A stretch of DNA of 7,734 bases from NCBI GenBank assembly GCA_043818215.1, contig JBDRGC010000090.1, positions 1 to 7,734 on the forward strand, read 5' to 3'. This DNA comes from JBDRGC01 sp043818215. GTDB taxonomy: Bacteria > Chloroflexota > Anaerolineae > Anaerolineales > UBA11858. Shown one piece after another: positions 1 to 5,956 of the stretch. A program made the translations under genes and the position numbers. The notes under the pieces are model-generated. The model saw nothing but the letters and a program-made list of their open reading frames with translations. It had not been told where the DNA came from and did no database searches. The first letter of the stretch is position 1, and each line of letters starts with the position of its first letter.

Positions 1-86
1 GGCCCCCTTTCGGGGGGGGGTTTGGGCGGGCCGCCCCCCCAAAACCTCCACCCCTAGGACCTCACCATGGCAATTCCAAAAGAGTA
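1..86 (-). mobile_element. Partial palindromic MITE-like element, copy C (runs off the window)
   Basis: Read on the minus strand, this stretch matches the element at 5837-5948. It has the same left end (CTCTTTTGGAATTGCC here, TTCTTTTGGATTTGCC there), then GGTGAGGTCC, then GGGGTGGAGGTTTTGG and a GC-rich hairpin. The hairpin arms here are homopolymer-rich (runs of G and C). The other end lies outside the window, so a target duplication cannot be checked. The left boundary at about 86 is set by where similarity to the other copies stops. It lies 245 bases beyond the stop of the LCP gene, so it could act as a terminator-like structure, but no T-run follows the hairpin within the window. Confidence 0.6.
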
Positions 87-331
87 CACATTTTTTACTC
101 GATTCCGATTCTATAGTTGATGTCCAGATGTTCTATATGGATATGACTCGAATTAAGTGTAATATTTCCGTGTGGAATTTCTGTATCCCCAGTATTTCAA
201 GCCAGTACCAAGAAATAACCCGGTGTACAAATTTTTATACACGAGAAACCCCAGCTGGATTTGGCGTGACTGTCACTTGCATATTTCTTCGAACGGATTT
301 TAGGGGCATGATCCGCAAGGTGTTCCCAAGC
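87..331. other. Non-coding gap downstream of the LCP gene
   Basis: No convincing gene is seen. An open frame that begins in this stretch on the plus strand runs antisense into the LCP gene and is taken as a shadow. The stretch holds a near-palindrome at 224-241 (listed separately) and a perfect 11-bp palindrome, GTGACTGTCAC, at 266-276. No intrinsic terminator with a T-run is visible for the operon that ends at 332. An AT-rich block at 231-240 reads TATAAA on the minus strand and could be the -10 of a gene lying beyond the left edge, but no matching -35 is present. Confidence 0.5.
224..241. promoter_or_regulatory. 18-bp near-palindrome, copy 1 (possible operator)
   Basis: The sequence TGTACAAATTTTTATACA recurs at 4650-4667 as TGTACGAATTTTTATACA (17/18). 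It is an imperfect dyad: TGTA and TACA at the ends, AAA and TTT inside. Both copies read TATAAA on the minus strand. The second copy overlaps the candidate promoter of the zinc ribbon gene. Operator function is an inference from symmetry and recurrence; chance similarity of AT-rich DNA is possible. Confidence 0.3.
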
Positions 332-1738
332 CTATGGGATTTCCAGGGTACTCCAATCCACCCCCAGGGTGACGATAACATCCACCGAACTATTGGGATC
401 GAATTGCAGTTCATAATATCCTGGCAACACCCCGAACAATTCCGTCAGATATTGGACGGTGTGCGGGTTGCCGGTGTAATCCACAATCCGGGTGTGATTG
501 GTAAATTCACCATTGGAAGTCTCAACCACATTTGCCCCCTGCGATTGAAGATAAGTCTGCGTTCTGCTGGCCAACCCTTCTGACAGGCTGCCATTCAATA
601 GAATGATCTTGGCCCCTTCAGCCGCCATGCGTTCCTGGGAGTTTCCCGGTGTCAGAGGGCCTAAAGTGCCGGTGCTAACCAGGAAAATTTCATCTCGCAA
701 CTGGCGGATTTTTTCCGGCAGGGGTACCAAAACACTCTGCTCATCGGGTGACTCTGCAAAAATCACCTCGGAAGCGGATATTGCGCCGCGCTCGATGCTT
801 TCTTCGGGGACTTTCTGAGCCAATACTGCCAGCTTGATCAGCTCTTCCAGGGTCAGATTGGTCTGCACCCCAGAAGCGATTTCGGCGTAGAGCGCCGGAG
901 CCTTGTTGATCAAAAGGGAAAGGTCTTCGGGTTCGAGTAGGCGTTCACGAATTCCAAAAATGACTTGTTGCTGGCGAAGGGCGCGGTCCAAATCACCGCC
1001 TTCAGAGTTCCGGGCGCGCGCATAGGCCAGAGCCAGTTCACCATCCAGGGTTTGGCGCTCCGGTTTCAATTTGATGGGATCCCCCACAATCGGGTCGATC
1101 TTGATTTTTTTGGGAACATCGACCTTTACACCACCCAGCTCATCCACAAAGCGGATAAAAGCTCCAAAATCGACCTGGGCGTAATAATTGATCTCTACTC
1201 CTAAGAGTTGCTCGACTGTCTTAACCGCCAATCCAGGGCCGCCGCCCGGCATCTGGTAGGCTTCTCCCAAGAAGTAGGCCGTGTTGATGCGCCCATTCTC
1301 GAAACCGGGGATCGAGACCCACAAATCCCGCGGGACGGATAACATCCCGGCCGTATTACTGAGCGGGTCCAGGGTTAGTAGCATCATCGTATCGGTGCGC
1401 GGGGGACCTTCTCCTGCCAACCAATCGCGGTAATCCAACCCCATCACCAGTACGGTGACGCGGCCGGTGCCATCCCAGGGGGTCAGCACCCCTTCGGGCA
1501 TGGTAGCCTGTTCGGGGAAACTGAAATCTGAAACAGGCAAAACCAGATTGGTGGTATCACCTTCGCTCGAAATGAAATCGCCCAGCACAGGAAGCCTGCC
1601 CTGAATGCTCGCCAGGCGGTAGGCGATGAAATAGAATCCCCCAAAAGTCAGGGCAACCGCGGTCAATAAGGTGATCAAAACCCCAAGGCGCAGTGACCTG
1701 GATTTTGGAGTGGTCTTCAGAAATCGAATCATTCTCAT
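332..1738 (-). CDS. LCP (LytR-CpsA-Psr) family protein with LytR_C domain
   Basis: A 468-residue membrane-anchored protein. LCP enzymes move polyprenyl-phosphate-linked glycopolymers onto peptidoglycan or another envelope acceptor, outside the membrane. A short basic N-terminus is followed by a membrane helix at about 18-40 and a linker. The LCP catalytic domain lies at about 94-268, with RTDTMML (114-120), SVPRDLW (134-140) and DRALRQQQ (251-258) giving the Arg/Asp residues that bind pyrophosphate and metal in this family. A LytR_C-type domain fills about 377-465. It is the last gene of the operon, 15 bases after the TPR gene's stop. The ATG at 1738 has a weak upstream GGGA; a second ATG two codons in (1732) is equally possible. 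The domain call is secure. The polymer and acceptor are unknown, and no glycosyltransferase or flippase gene lies in the window. Confidence 0.93.
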   Translation of the reverse strand: MRMIRFLKTTPKSRSLRLGVLITLLTAVALTFGGFYFIAYRLASIQGRLPVLGDFISSEGDTTNLVLPVSDFSFPEQATMPEGVLTPWDGTGRVTVLVMGLDYRDWLAGEGPPRTDTMMLLTLDPLSNTAGMLSVPRDLWVSIPGFENGRINTAYFLGEAYQMPGGGPGLAVKTVEQLLGVEINYYAQVDFGAFIRFVDELGGVKVDVPKKIKIDPIVGDPIKLKPERQTLDGELALAYARARNSEGGDLDRALRQQQVIFGIRERLLEPEDLSLLINKAPALYAEIASGVQTNLTLEELIKLAVLAQKVPEESIERGAISASEVIFAESPDEQSVLVPLPEKIRQLRDEIFLVSTGTLGPLTPGNSQERMAAEGAKIILLNGSLSEGLASRTQTYLQSQGANVVETSNGEFTNHTRIVDYTGNPHTVQYLTELFGVLPGYYELQFDPNSSVDVIVTLGVDWSTLEIP

Positions 1739-1753
1739 CTTTGAAATCCCAGA

Positions 1754-2869
1754 TTATGGTTCTGTGGTTAGTGTCGGAGTGGGTGTCATCTCCGGTTCTG
1801 TCGGTGAAGGTTCCGGAGTGACCTCGGTTGGCGTGGGAGTCAGCGTGATCTCGATGGCAGGCGTCAGGGTGGCATCGATGGTCACCGTCAATGTCGATGT
1901 GAGAGTCAATGTTGGCGTTCCAATAATTTCAGGGCCCGGCGTGGGGGTTGGTGAGCCGCTGCCGTGTAAACATTGTTCCTCAGCAAAAGTCATTGTCGGC
2001 TGTAGTCCCTGATCTTCCAGCAGGCCTTGGGCCAGGTTGTATTGCTCTATGGCCAGACACCACTCTCCATTTTGGGACAGCCGGTCACCGTATTGTAACA
2101 AGGCCATCCGATATCGGTCTTTGGCAAATATCCCTGAGAAATCCTTTAGATAGGGAGCGGCTGAAGCCAGTTGGCTGAAGTAGTAGACGGATTTATCCGG
2201 AAACACACCCCAGAAGCTAACCCCAATTTGATAGAGGCGGGCCCATTCCTGGTAAATCCTGGCCTGGGTGTCGAGCGGAGCAAAGCGCTCGGCCAGGGCC
2301 AAGTCATAGACACCGCCTTCCAGGTTGCCATCGTTCAAGATTTTCTCGATCCCACTGAACCGCAACCCCAGGAACAGCATCCGGTCGACTTCACTGGTGT
2401 GATAGAAAGGGTCGATATTTCGCAATGACACGATAGTCTGAACCAGGTTTTTCCACTCCTGATTGCGAAACTGTGCCTCGGCCAAAGCGAACAACTCATC
2501 CACCGGGCGGGTATCCGGCGTGGGGGAGGGAGTCGGGGAAGCCAGGGTATCGGTGGCCTGAATAACCGGTTCAGGAAGTCGCTGGAGGGTTTCGACCAGC
2601 ATGTCGATTACCCCAGGGAATTCGGGATTCTGCTGAATGACATATTCGAAGCGCTGCCTGGCCAACTCATAATGTCCGGCCTCGAAATCCTTCAGGCCCA
2701 GATCGAATTGGACTTGGGTGTCCACCGCAATCGAGATCGCGAGATCCTTTTCTCGATCTTTGATACCAGAGGCATAACCCAAAGCGATTCCAGTCGTTCC
2801 GGTAAAGATCAGCACAATACTTCCTAGCAAAAACCATTGGAGCCAGGACAAACGTTGAAATATGCTCAT
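1754..2869 (-). CDS. Membrane-anchored TPR-repeat protein with Thr/Pro-rich tail
   Basis: A 371-residue protein of unknown specific function. It has a membrane helix at about 12-32 and a clear TPR-like unit at about 52-85 (LGLKDFEAGHYELARQRFEY, then NPEFPG). A PTPSPTP linker (about 112-118) leads to further helical repeats at about 124-160 and 258-290 (NGEWCLAIEQYNLA). A Thr/Pro/Glu-rich low-complexity tail runs from about 306 to the end, as in surface proteins with extended stalks. TPRs usually form protein-protein scaffolds, so this may hold partners near the outer membrane face. The ATG at 2869 is chosen because GGGA lies about 7 bases upstream. A TTG at 2896 would add nine residues and overlap the previous stop as TTGA, allowing translational coupling, but it lacks a ribosome binding site. 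The gene sits between the NBR1-Ig and LCP genes in one operon. Confidence 0.85.
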   Translation of the reverse strand: MSIFQRLSWLQWFLLGSIVLIFTGTTGIALGYASGIKDREKDLAISIAVDTQVQFDLGLKDFEAGHYELARQRFEYVIQQNPEFPGVIDMLVETLQRLPEPVIQATDTLASPTPSPTPDTRPVDELFALAEAQFRNQEWKNLVQTIVSLRNIDPFYHTSEVDRMLFLGLRFSGIEKILNDGNLEGGVYDLALAERFAPLDTQARIYQEWARLYQIGVSFWGVFPDKSVYYFSQLASAAPYLKDFSGIFAKDRYRMALLQYGDRLSQNGEWCLAIEQYNLAQGLLEDQGLQPTMTFAEEQCLHGSGSPTPTPGPEIIGTPTLTLTSTLTVTIDATLTPAIEITLTPTPTEVTPEPSPTEPEMTPTPTLTTEP

Positions 2870-2892
2870 TTTTTTATCCCAATGATGTGCGG

Positions 2893-4188
2893 TCAAGGCT
2901 GGGTTGTAGGCGTTTCTGTAGGTGTTTCAGTCAGCGTCGGCATCTCGGTTGGCGGTGCCAATGTAGGAGTAGCTGCGGGGGGCGGGGCCTGGATAATCCC
3001 CGGTACAAACCAAAAAGCGTTTGACAGAGCAGGATTACCACCTCTCACTTCGACCGTCAGAATAAAACGGACATGTTTACCGGCGTGCTGAGAGAGATCC
3101 AGGTCGATCTTGGTCACCTCTCCATCGTAGACTTCCTGCCATGATCCAAGATTTCGGATAATGCCGGTCGCGAGATTTTTGAAATCCAGCCGGAAATTGA
3201 CGTTACAACCTTTGCTGTCAGCCAGACAGCCTACCCAGGCTGTGAAATGCTGGTTGGGTTGGATAACTAACTCAGGATACATCCCACTAATCCAGCCGCG
3301 GCTGTAGTTATTGGGGTGCGTCCACAGCGTCCATTCATCTTCATTATGGTTCTCCAACTGAGGGGTGTCCAACAAAACCACGAATCCCTCGGTAGAGCTG
3401 CTGGTTCCCGGGCAGGGTAATCGGCCAACGCCGCTGTTCCATTCAGCCTGACAATAATTGGCTGCAAAATCATAAACCAGGTTGGGATTCCCCATATTCA
3501 TGACTCGGATCAGTACCCAAAAGGTTTGATCCCCATTGGGGCCAATGCCGAATCTGGAACCTGCAGGATTGCTCAACATCCAATCACCGCGGTAAGTCCC
3601 CAGGTTTTGAGGCGCTTTCAGGGTTACAGAAACATCAACGGTCTGGTTGGGTTCCACATTTTTTGGTAACGGCACACTCAGGTTAGTCTCCATAGCATTC
3701 CCGGAATCAAATACCAATTTGTAATCGGGTGTCCAGGTACAATTTCCAATATTTTTCAGCCGCCAGGTTTTTACAAACGAGGTACCTGGAGCAAAGGATG
3801 AGTTGTCCTGCACCGATACATCCCGCACCAGTTGGGCGCGGTCGCAGACCAATGAAACTGGCGTGAACGTGGGGACGATCATCGTCGGTGGAACAGCTGT
3901 GTTCGTCGAGATGATGACTTCCGGGGTGAGCGTTGCAGTTAGAGTCTCCATCACTGTTGGTTCGGGAGTACTCGTCTTAGTGGGTGTGACCTCGGTAGCC
4001 TGCTTTGTGAACTCAGCTATGATTGTCTGGGCGGCCTCGGTAGAAATCGAGGCAGCATCCAGGGTTCGAGCCAGCCTTGTTTCTTGACGAGGAATCAATT
4101 GATATAGAATGGTAAAAACCAGAGTCCCAATAATGAGGATTACAGGGATTGAAATACCTAAAATCCATAAAACTTTTTTGTTCGGCAT
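2893..4188 (-). CDS. Membrane-anchored NBR1-type Ig-like domain surface protein
   Basis: A 431-residue protein, first gene of the operon. It has a membrane helix at about 6-30, a short helical segment, and a Thr/Pro-rich stalk at about 64-112. An Ig-like domain of the NBR1 central-domain type lies at about 117-229 (FAPGTSFVKTWRLKNIGNCTW, residues 132-152, is the hallmark, followed later by GTYRGDWML). A second beta-rich region spans about 237-398, including ANYCQAEWNSGVGRLPCPG and cysteines at 246, 259, 321 and 328. The C-terminus is Pro/Thr-rich. By family knowledge this domain is frequent in Chloroflexota extracellular proteins and is thought to mediate binding; no catalytic motif is seen. 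The ATG at 4188 has an excellent site, GGAGAA, 7 bases upstream. A small palindromic element (4264-4335) lies just upstream of the presumed promoter. The ligand is unknown. Confidence 0.88.
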   Translation of the reverse strand: MPNKKVLWILGISIPVILIIGTLVFTILYQLIPRQETRLARTLDAASISTEAAQTIIAEFTKQATEVTPTKTSTPEPTVMETLTATLTPEVIISTNTAVPPTMIVPTFTPVSLVCDRAQLVRDVSVQDNSSFAPGTSFVKTWRLKNIGNCTWTPDYKLVFDSGNAMETNLSVPLPKNVEPNQTVDVSVTLKAPQNLGTYRGDWMLSNPAGSRFGIGPNGDQTFWVLIRVMNMGNPNLVYDFAANYCQAEWNSGVGRLPCPGTSSSTEGFVVLLDTPQLENHNEDEWTLWTHPNNYSRGWISGMYPELVIQPNQHFTAWVGCLADSKGCNVNFRLDFKNLATGIIRNLGSWQEVYDGEVTKIDLDLSQHAGKHVRFILTVEVRGGNPALSNAFWFVPGIIQAPPPAATPTLAPPTEMPTLTETPTETPTTQP

Positions 4189-4263
4189 TCGTTATTCTCC
4201 GAATACATCAGTCGGAATCATCCCAACCTGTGCGCAGCACCCAATACAAACCAAACCTATGAT
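4189..4263. other. Short upstream region of the three-gene envelope operon
   Basis: This 75-base gap must hold the operon leader and possibly its promoter. Read on the minus strand it contains TTGGGT, 17 bases, then ATGATT, a weak sigma70-like pair. No clear operator is visible. The palindromic element that begins at 4264 either supplies or displaces upstream promoter sequence. Confidence 0.25.
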
Positions 4264-4335
4264 GGCTCTTTGTGATTTGCAGGGGTGAGGCCCCACCCCT
4301 GCCTCCTTCCGCGGCACGAAGTGTCCCAGAGCCCC
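4264..4335 (+). mobile_element. Short palindromic MITE-like element, copy A, with target duplication
   Basis: A 72-bp element starts GGCTCTTTGTGATTTGC and ends GGCACGAAGTGTCCCAGAGCCCC. Both ends align with the copy at 5837-5948, but the long central hairpin of that copy is missing here. Its core is a perfect 9-bp stem (4279-4287 with 4294-4302, GCAGGGGTG/CACCCCTGC) around AGGCCC. The flanks are CCTATGAT (4256-4263) and CCTATGGT (4336-4343), a 7/8 direct repeat consistent with an aged 8-bp target duplication. GGCTCT and AGAGCC form short inverted ends. It lies between the zinc ribbon gene and the envelope operon, where its stem could slow or end read-through. Confidence 0.72.
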
Positions 4336-4370
4336 CCTATGGTTTATCTATTTTCAGGTCCTGCGAACAA

Positions 4371-4559
4371 TTATTCGAGACTCACATCCTGGCAAGTCGA
4401 AAACTGCTCTTTGATCTCCAGGTAATCCAGACAAACTGGGAACAGCCAGATCACTTCCAAATCTACATTACATGATTGGCAGGTGACTTGCTGACCAATT
4501 TCAGGATTGGAGTCTAAATCGATTTGCTGTCGACATTCCGGGCACGATACACTAACCAT
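4371..4559 (-). CDS. LysW-like small zinc-ribbon protein
   Basis: A 62-residue protein. CPEC (Cys6, Cys9) and CQSC (Cys27, Cys30) form a four-cysteine zinc ribbon. The spacing and the acidic hydrophobic stretch (NVDLEVIWLFP) match the start of LysW-type carriers, which hold amino-acid intermediates on a C-terminal Glu during lysine or arginine synthesis. The usual EDWGE tail is absent. The chain ends STCQDVSLE, with two extra cysteines (43, 56), and no LysX, LysZ or LysY gene is nearby. It may therefore be a paralogue with another role, such as a metal-bound adaptor. The ATG at 4559 is preceded by AAGGAAA about 8 bases upstream. The open frame continues upstream to 4688, but that extension has no family match and overlaps the candidate promoter. 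It is transcribed alone on the minus strand. Confidence 0.75.
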   Translation of the reverse strand: MVSVSCPECRQQIDLDSNPEIGQQVTCQSCNVDLEVIWLFPVCLDYLEIKEQFSTCQDVSLE

Positions 4560-4649
4560 GATCGATTTCCTTTCAGACCACAGTATACAGAGACGATATA
4601 CTAAATGGATGGAATTGTTATTGAAGATGGGTCTTAAAAACTCCCCTCC

Positions 4650-4667
4650 TGTACGAATTTTTATACA
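4650..4667. promoter_or_regulatory. 18-bp near-palindrome, copy 2, overlapping a -10 box
   Basis: TGTACGAATTTTTATACA is a one-base variant of the site at 224-241. It covers the candidate -10 (TATAAA on the minus strand) of the zinc ribbon gene, which is where a repressor would bind. No regulator gene can be assigned to it, although the OmpR-type gene at 5071-5751 is the nearest. Function is inferred. Confidence 0.32.
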
Positions 4668-4688
4668 ACTCAGTTTTTTCCCCCGCAA
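4660..4688 (-). promoter_or_regulatory. Candidate sigma70-like promoter of the zinc-ribbon gene
   Basis: On the minus strand TTGCGG (4683-4688) is followed by exactly 17 bases and TATAAA (4660-4665). The predicted start near 4652 would leave a leader of about 90 bases before the ATG at 4559. The spacing and the -10 are good and the -35 is moderate. The 206-bp mobile element at 4717-4922 ends 28 bases upstream of the -35, so it has not disrupted the promoter. Confidence 0.45.
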
Positions 4689-4716
4689 AGAAAAGGAGCG
4701 TAACTAAACCAGACTA

Positions 4717-4922
4717 GTATCCTCTCCATATTGTAGGGTAAAAACCATTGTAGTCGGGGTTTCTATACCCCGTGCAGGTGAGATACCCTGGCACCGCCCG
4801 CCATACCATCCTGGCACAGGGCATCGTCCCGACCCCAGGCACCACCGTTCTGGGGTGGTATGTCCTTTGGGAGGGCAGGTGTGGAAATCTCGGCTACGGA
4901 CCCTTACTTTTGGAGAGGATAC
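4717..4922. mobile_element. 206-bp MITE-like element with 12-bp inverted ends and target duplication
   Basis: The ends are perfect inverted repeats: GTATCCTCTCCA (4717-4728) and TGGAGAGGATAC (4911-4922). Weaker pairing continues inward (GTAGGGT against GTAAGGGT read from the other side). The flanks are CCAGACTA (4709-4716) and CCAGACTC (4923-4930), a 7/8 match to an 8-bp target duplication. Inside are a 6-bp stem (4755-4760 with 4767-4772), a 10-bp stem with one wobble (4802-4811 with 4853-4862), and a nested ACCACC/GGTGGT pair. No transposase frame is present, so it is non-autonomous. The parent family is not identified. Confidence 0.72.
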
Positions 4923-5070
4923 CCAGACTCTAATCTACCAACAGTTTTTATTGGGCGATTGACCGTACTTCAGGCAAGTGAAGACGTAACTTCGAAACCG
5001 AGATGAACTTATGCCGACATGTGGAGTTGCCCCGCGGAATTATTATTGCCCCTGACAAAATCCTTGTTTG
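4923..5070. other. Non-coding stretch downstream of the regulator gene
   Basis: About 150 bases with no gene. Read on the minus strand from the regulator's stop, there is no hairpin followed by a T-run, so no intrinsic terminator can be named. Only AT-rich single-copy sequence is seen. Confidence 0.4.
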
Positions 5071-5751
5071 TTATCGGTTGAAATAATAACCTATCCCTGC
5101 CTCAGTGAGTATATATTGCGGTTGGCGGGGGTCTGTTTCTACCTTAGAACGTAATCGCTGCACCAAGCCGCGCACCAATTCCCGGTTCCCTTCGCCTGAG
5201 TATCCCCACACATGTTCGACAATCTGTTCGGTGGGGATGATTTGCCCAACATGGATCATCAAGGTGTATAACAAGCGAAATTCTAATTGGGTCAACCGCT
5301 TGGAGTCTCGCTCCCCAACCTGAACGGTCCGGTTGGAAGGGTCCAAATGGACATCTTTCTGAGTCAACGTCGGCAAGCTAAAAAAGGGCATGCCTGAACT
5401 GCGGCGTAAAATACTGCGGATTTGGGCTAAAAGGCCACGAACACTATAGGGGCGGATCACAACTAGGTCGGCTCCGGCTTCGAGATATTTGACGTATAAA
5501 TCGTCCGAAAGCAGATCCGACACGAGCAATATGGGGACCGCGGTGTGTGCCCGTAACTGTTTTATTTGGATCAGCGATTTGGAATGTTCTCCAGACAACA
5601 CAATCAAAATGAGTTCGGCTGGGTTTTCTGGCCAGGATTCGATGGCCTGGTCCAGGCTGCGCGCTGTGCGTACCATGAATCCCGCTTGCTGCAAGATAAC
5701 TTGTAATACATTGGCTTCATCTGCATGAGGAGAAAATAGTACAGCCTGCAT
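5071..5751 (-). CDS. OmpR-type winged-helix regulator with degenerate receiver domain
   Basis: A 226-residue DNA-binding regulator. Residues 1-117 have the length and pattern of a response-regulator receiver domain (QQAGFMVRTARSLDQAIE; EAGADLVVIRPYSVRGLLAQIRSIL). Residues about 130-226 are an OmpR/PhoB winged helix (LTQLEFRLLYTLMIHVGQII; recognition helix near ELVRGLVQRLRSKVE; wing ending GIGYYFNR). The receiver lacks the phosphorylation chemistry. The acidic pair after strand 1 is Ser7-Pro8, the acceptor Asp position is Val51, and the conserved Lys is Arg100; the Ser/Thr position is kept (Ser78). It is therefore probably controlled without phosphorylation, for example by a ligand, a partner or its amount. 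No histidine kinase is adjacent. The ATG at 5751 follows AGAGG by about 6 bases. TATAAT at 5821-5826 (minus) is a possible -10, and a mobile element inserted just upstream of it. Confidence 0.9.
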   Translation of the reverse strand: MQAVLFSPHADEANVLQVILQQAGFMVRTARSLDQAIESWPENPAELILIVLSGEHSKSLIQIKQLRAHTAVPILLVSDLLSDDLYVKYLEAGADLVVIRPYSVRGLLAQIRSILRRSSGMPFFSLPTLTQKDVHLDPSNRTVQVGERDSKRLTQLEFRLLYTLMIHVGQIIPTEQIVEHVWGYSGEGNRELVRGLVQRLRSKVETDPRQPQYILTEAGIGYYFNR

Positions 5752-5820
5752 AAATTACCTCTTTCCGTAGTGCCCGTCCAGGGCTTCATGAAGTTTATTG
5801 ATGTTACCGTTATCCTTATA

Positions 5821-5826
5821 ATTATA
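5821..5826 (-). promoter_or_regulatory. Possible -10 box of the OmpR-type regulator gene
   Basis: The minus strand reads TATAAT here, 69 bases before the ATG, within an AT-rich stretch. No good -35 is found 16-18 bases upstream. That position now falls inside the mobile element at 5837-5948, whose duplicated target (5829-5836) lies in the spacer. A second weak candidate (TATAAG) overlaps it. Treat as tentative. Confidence 0.3.
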
Positions 5827-5836
5827 CAATATTTGG

Positions 5837-5948
5837 GGTTCTTTTGGATTTGCCTGGGTGAGACCCCAGGGGTGGAGGTTTTGGCGGGCCAGCCCGCCAA
5901 AACCCCCACCCCTACCTCCTTTCCCGGCACGAAGTGTCCCAGAGACCC
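5837..5948 (+). mobile_element. Palindromic MITE-like element, copy B, with exact 8-bp target duplication
   Basis: A 112-bp element starts GGTTCTTTTGGATTTGCC and ends GGCACGAAGTGTCCCAGAGACCC. It is flanked by an exact direct repeat, ATATTTGG, at 5829-5836 and 5949-5956. It contains a CCTGGG/CCCAGG hairpin (5853-5858 with 5865-5870) and a 22-bp stem (5868-5889 with 5892-5913) with one mismatch and a 2-base loop. The ends match copy A (4264-4335) and the left end matches copy C (1-86, minus strand). The 8-bp duplication and GGYTCTTT end recall ISL3-type elements, but that assignment is from memory and unproven. It sits directly upstream of the regulator's possible -10 box. Confidence 0.8.
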
Positions 5949-5956
5949 ATATTTGG

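Noticed and set aside
128..583. 151-codon plus-strand frame
   Set aside because: It runs antisense through the 3' end of the LCP gene, has no ribosome binding site and no recognisable domain.
1671..2012. Val/Gly-rich plus-strand frame
   Set aside because: It is the reverse reading of the Thr/Pro-rich tail codons of the TPR protein. The same applies to the Val/Gly frames at 2837-3091 and 3803-4087.
2870..2896. TTG start for the TPR gene overlapping the previous stop
   Set aside because: No ribosome binding site is present. The ATG at 2869 is better placed, though coupling through TTGA is not ruled out.
4560..4688. N-terminal extension of the zinc-ribbon gene to 105 residues
   Set aside because: The added residues match no carrier or ribbon family and cross the candidate promoter; the ATG at 4559 has a good ribosome binding site.
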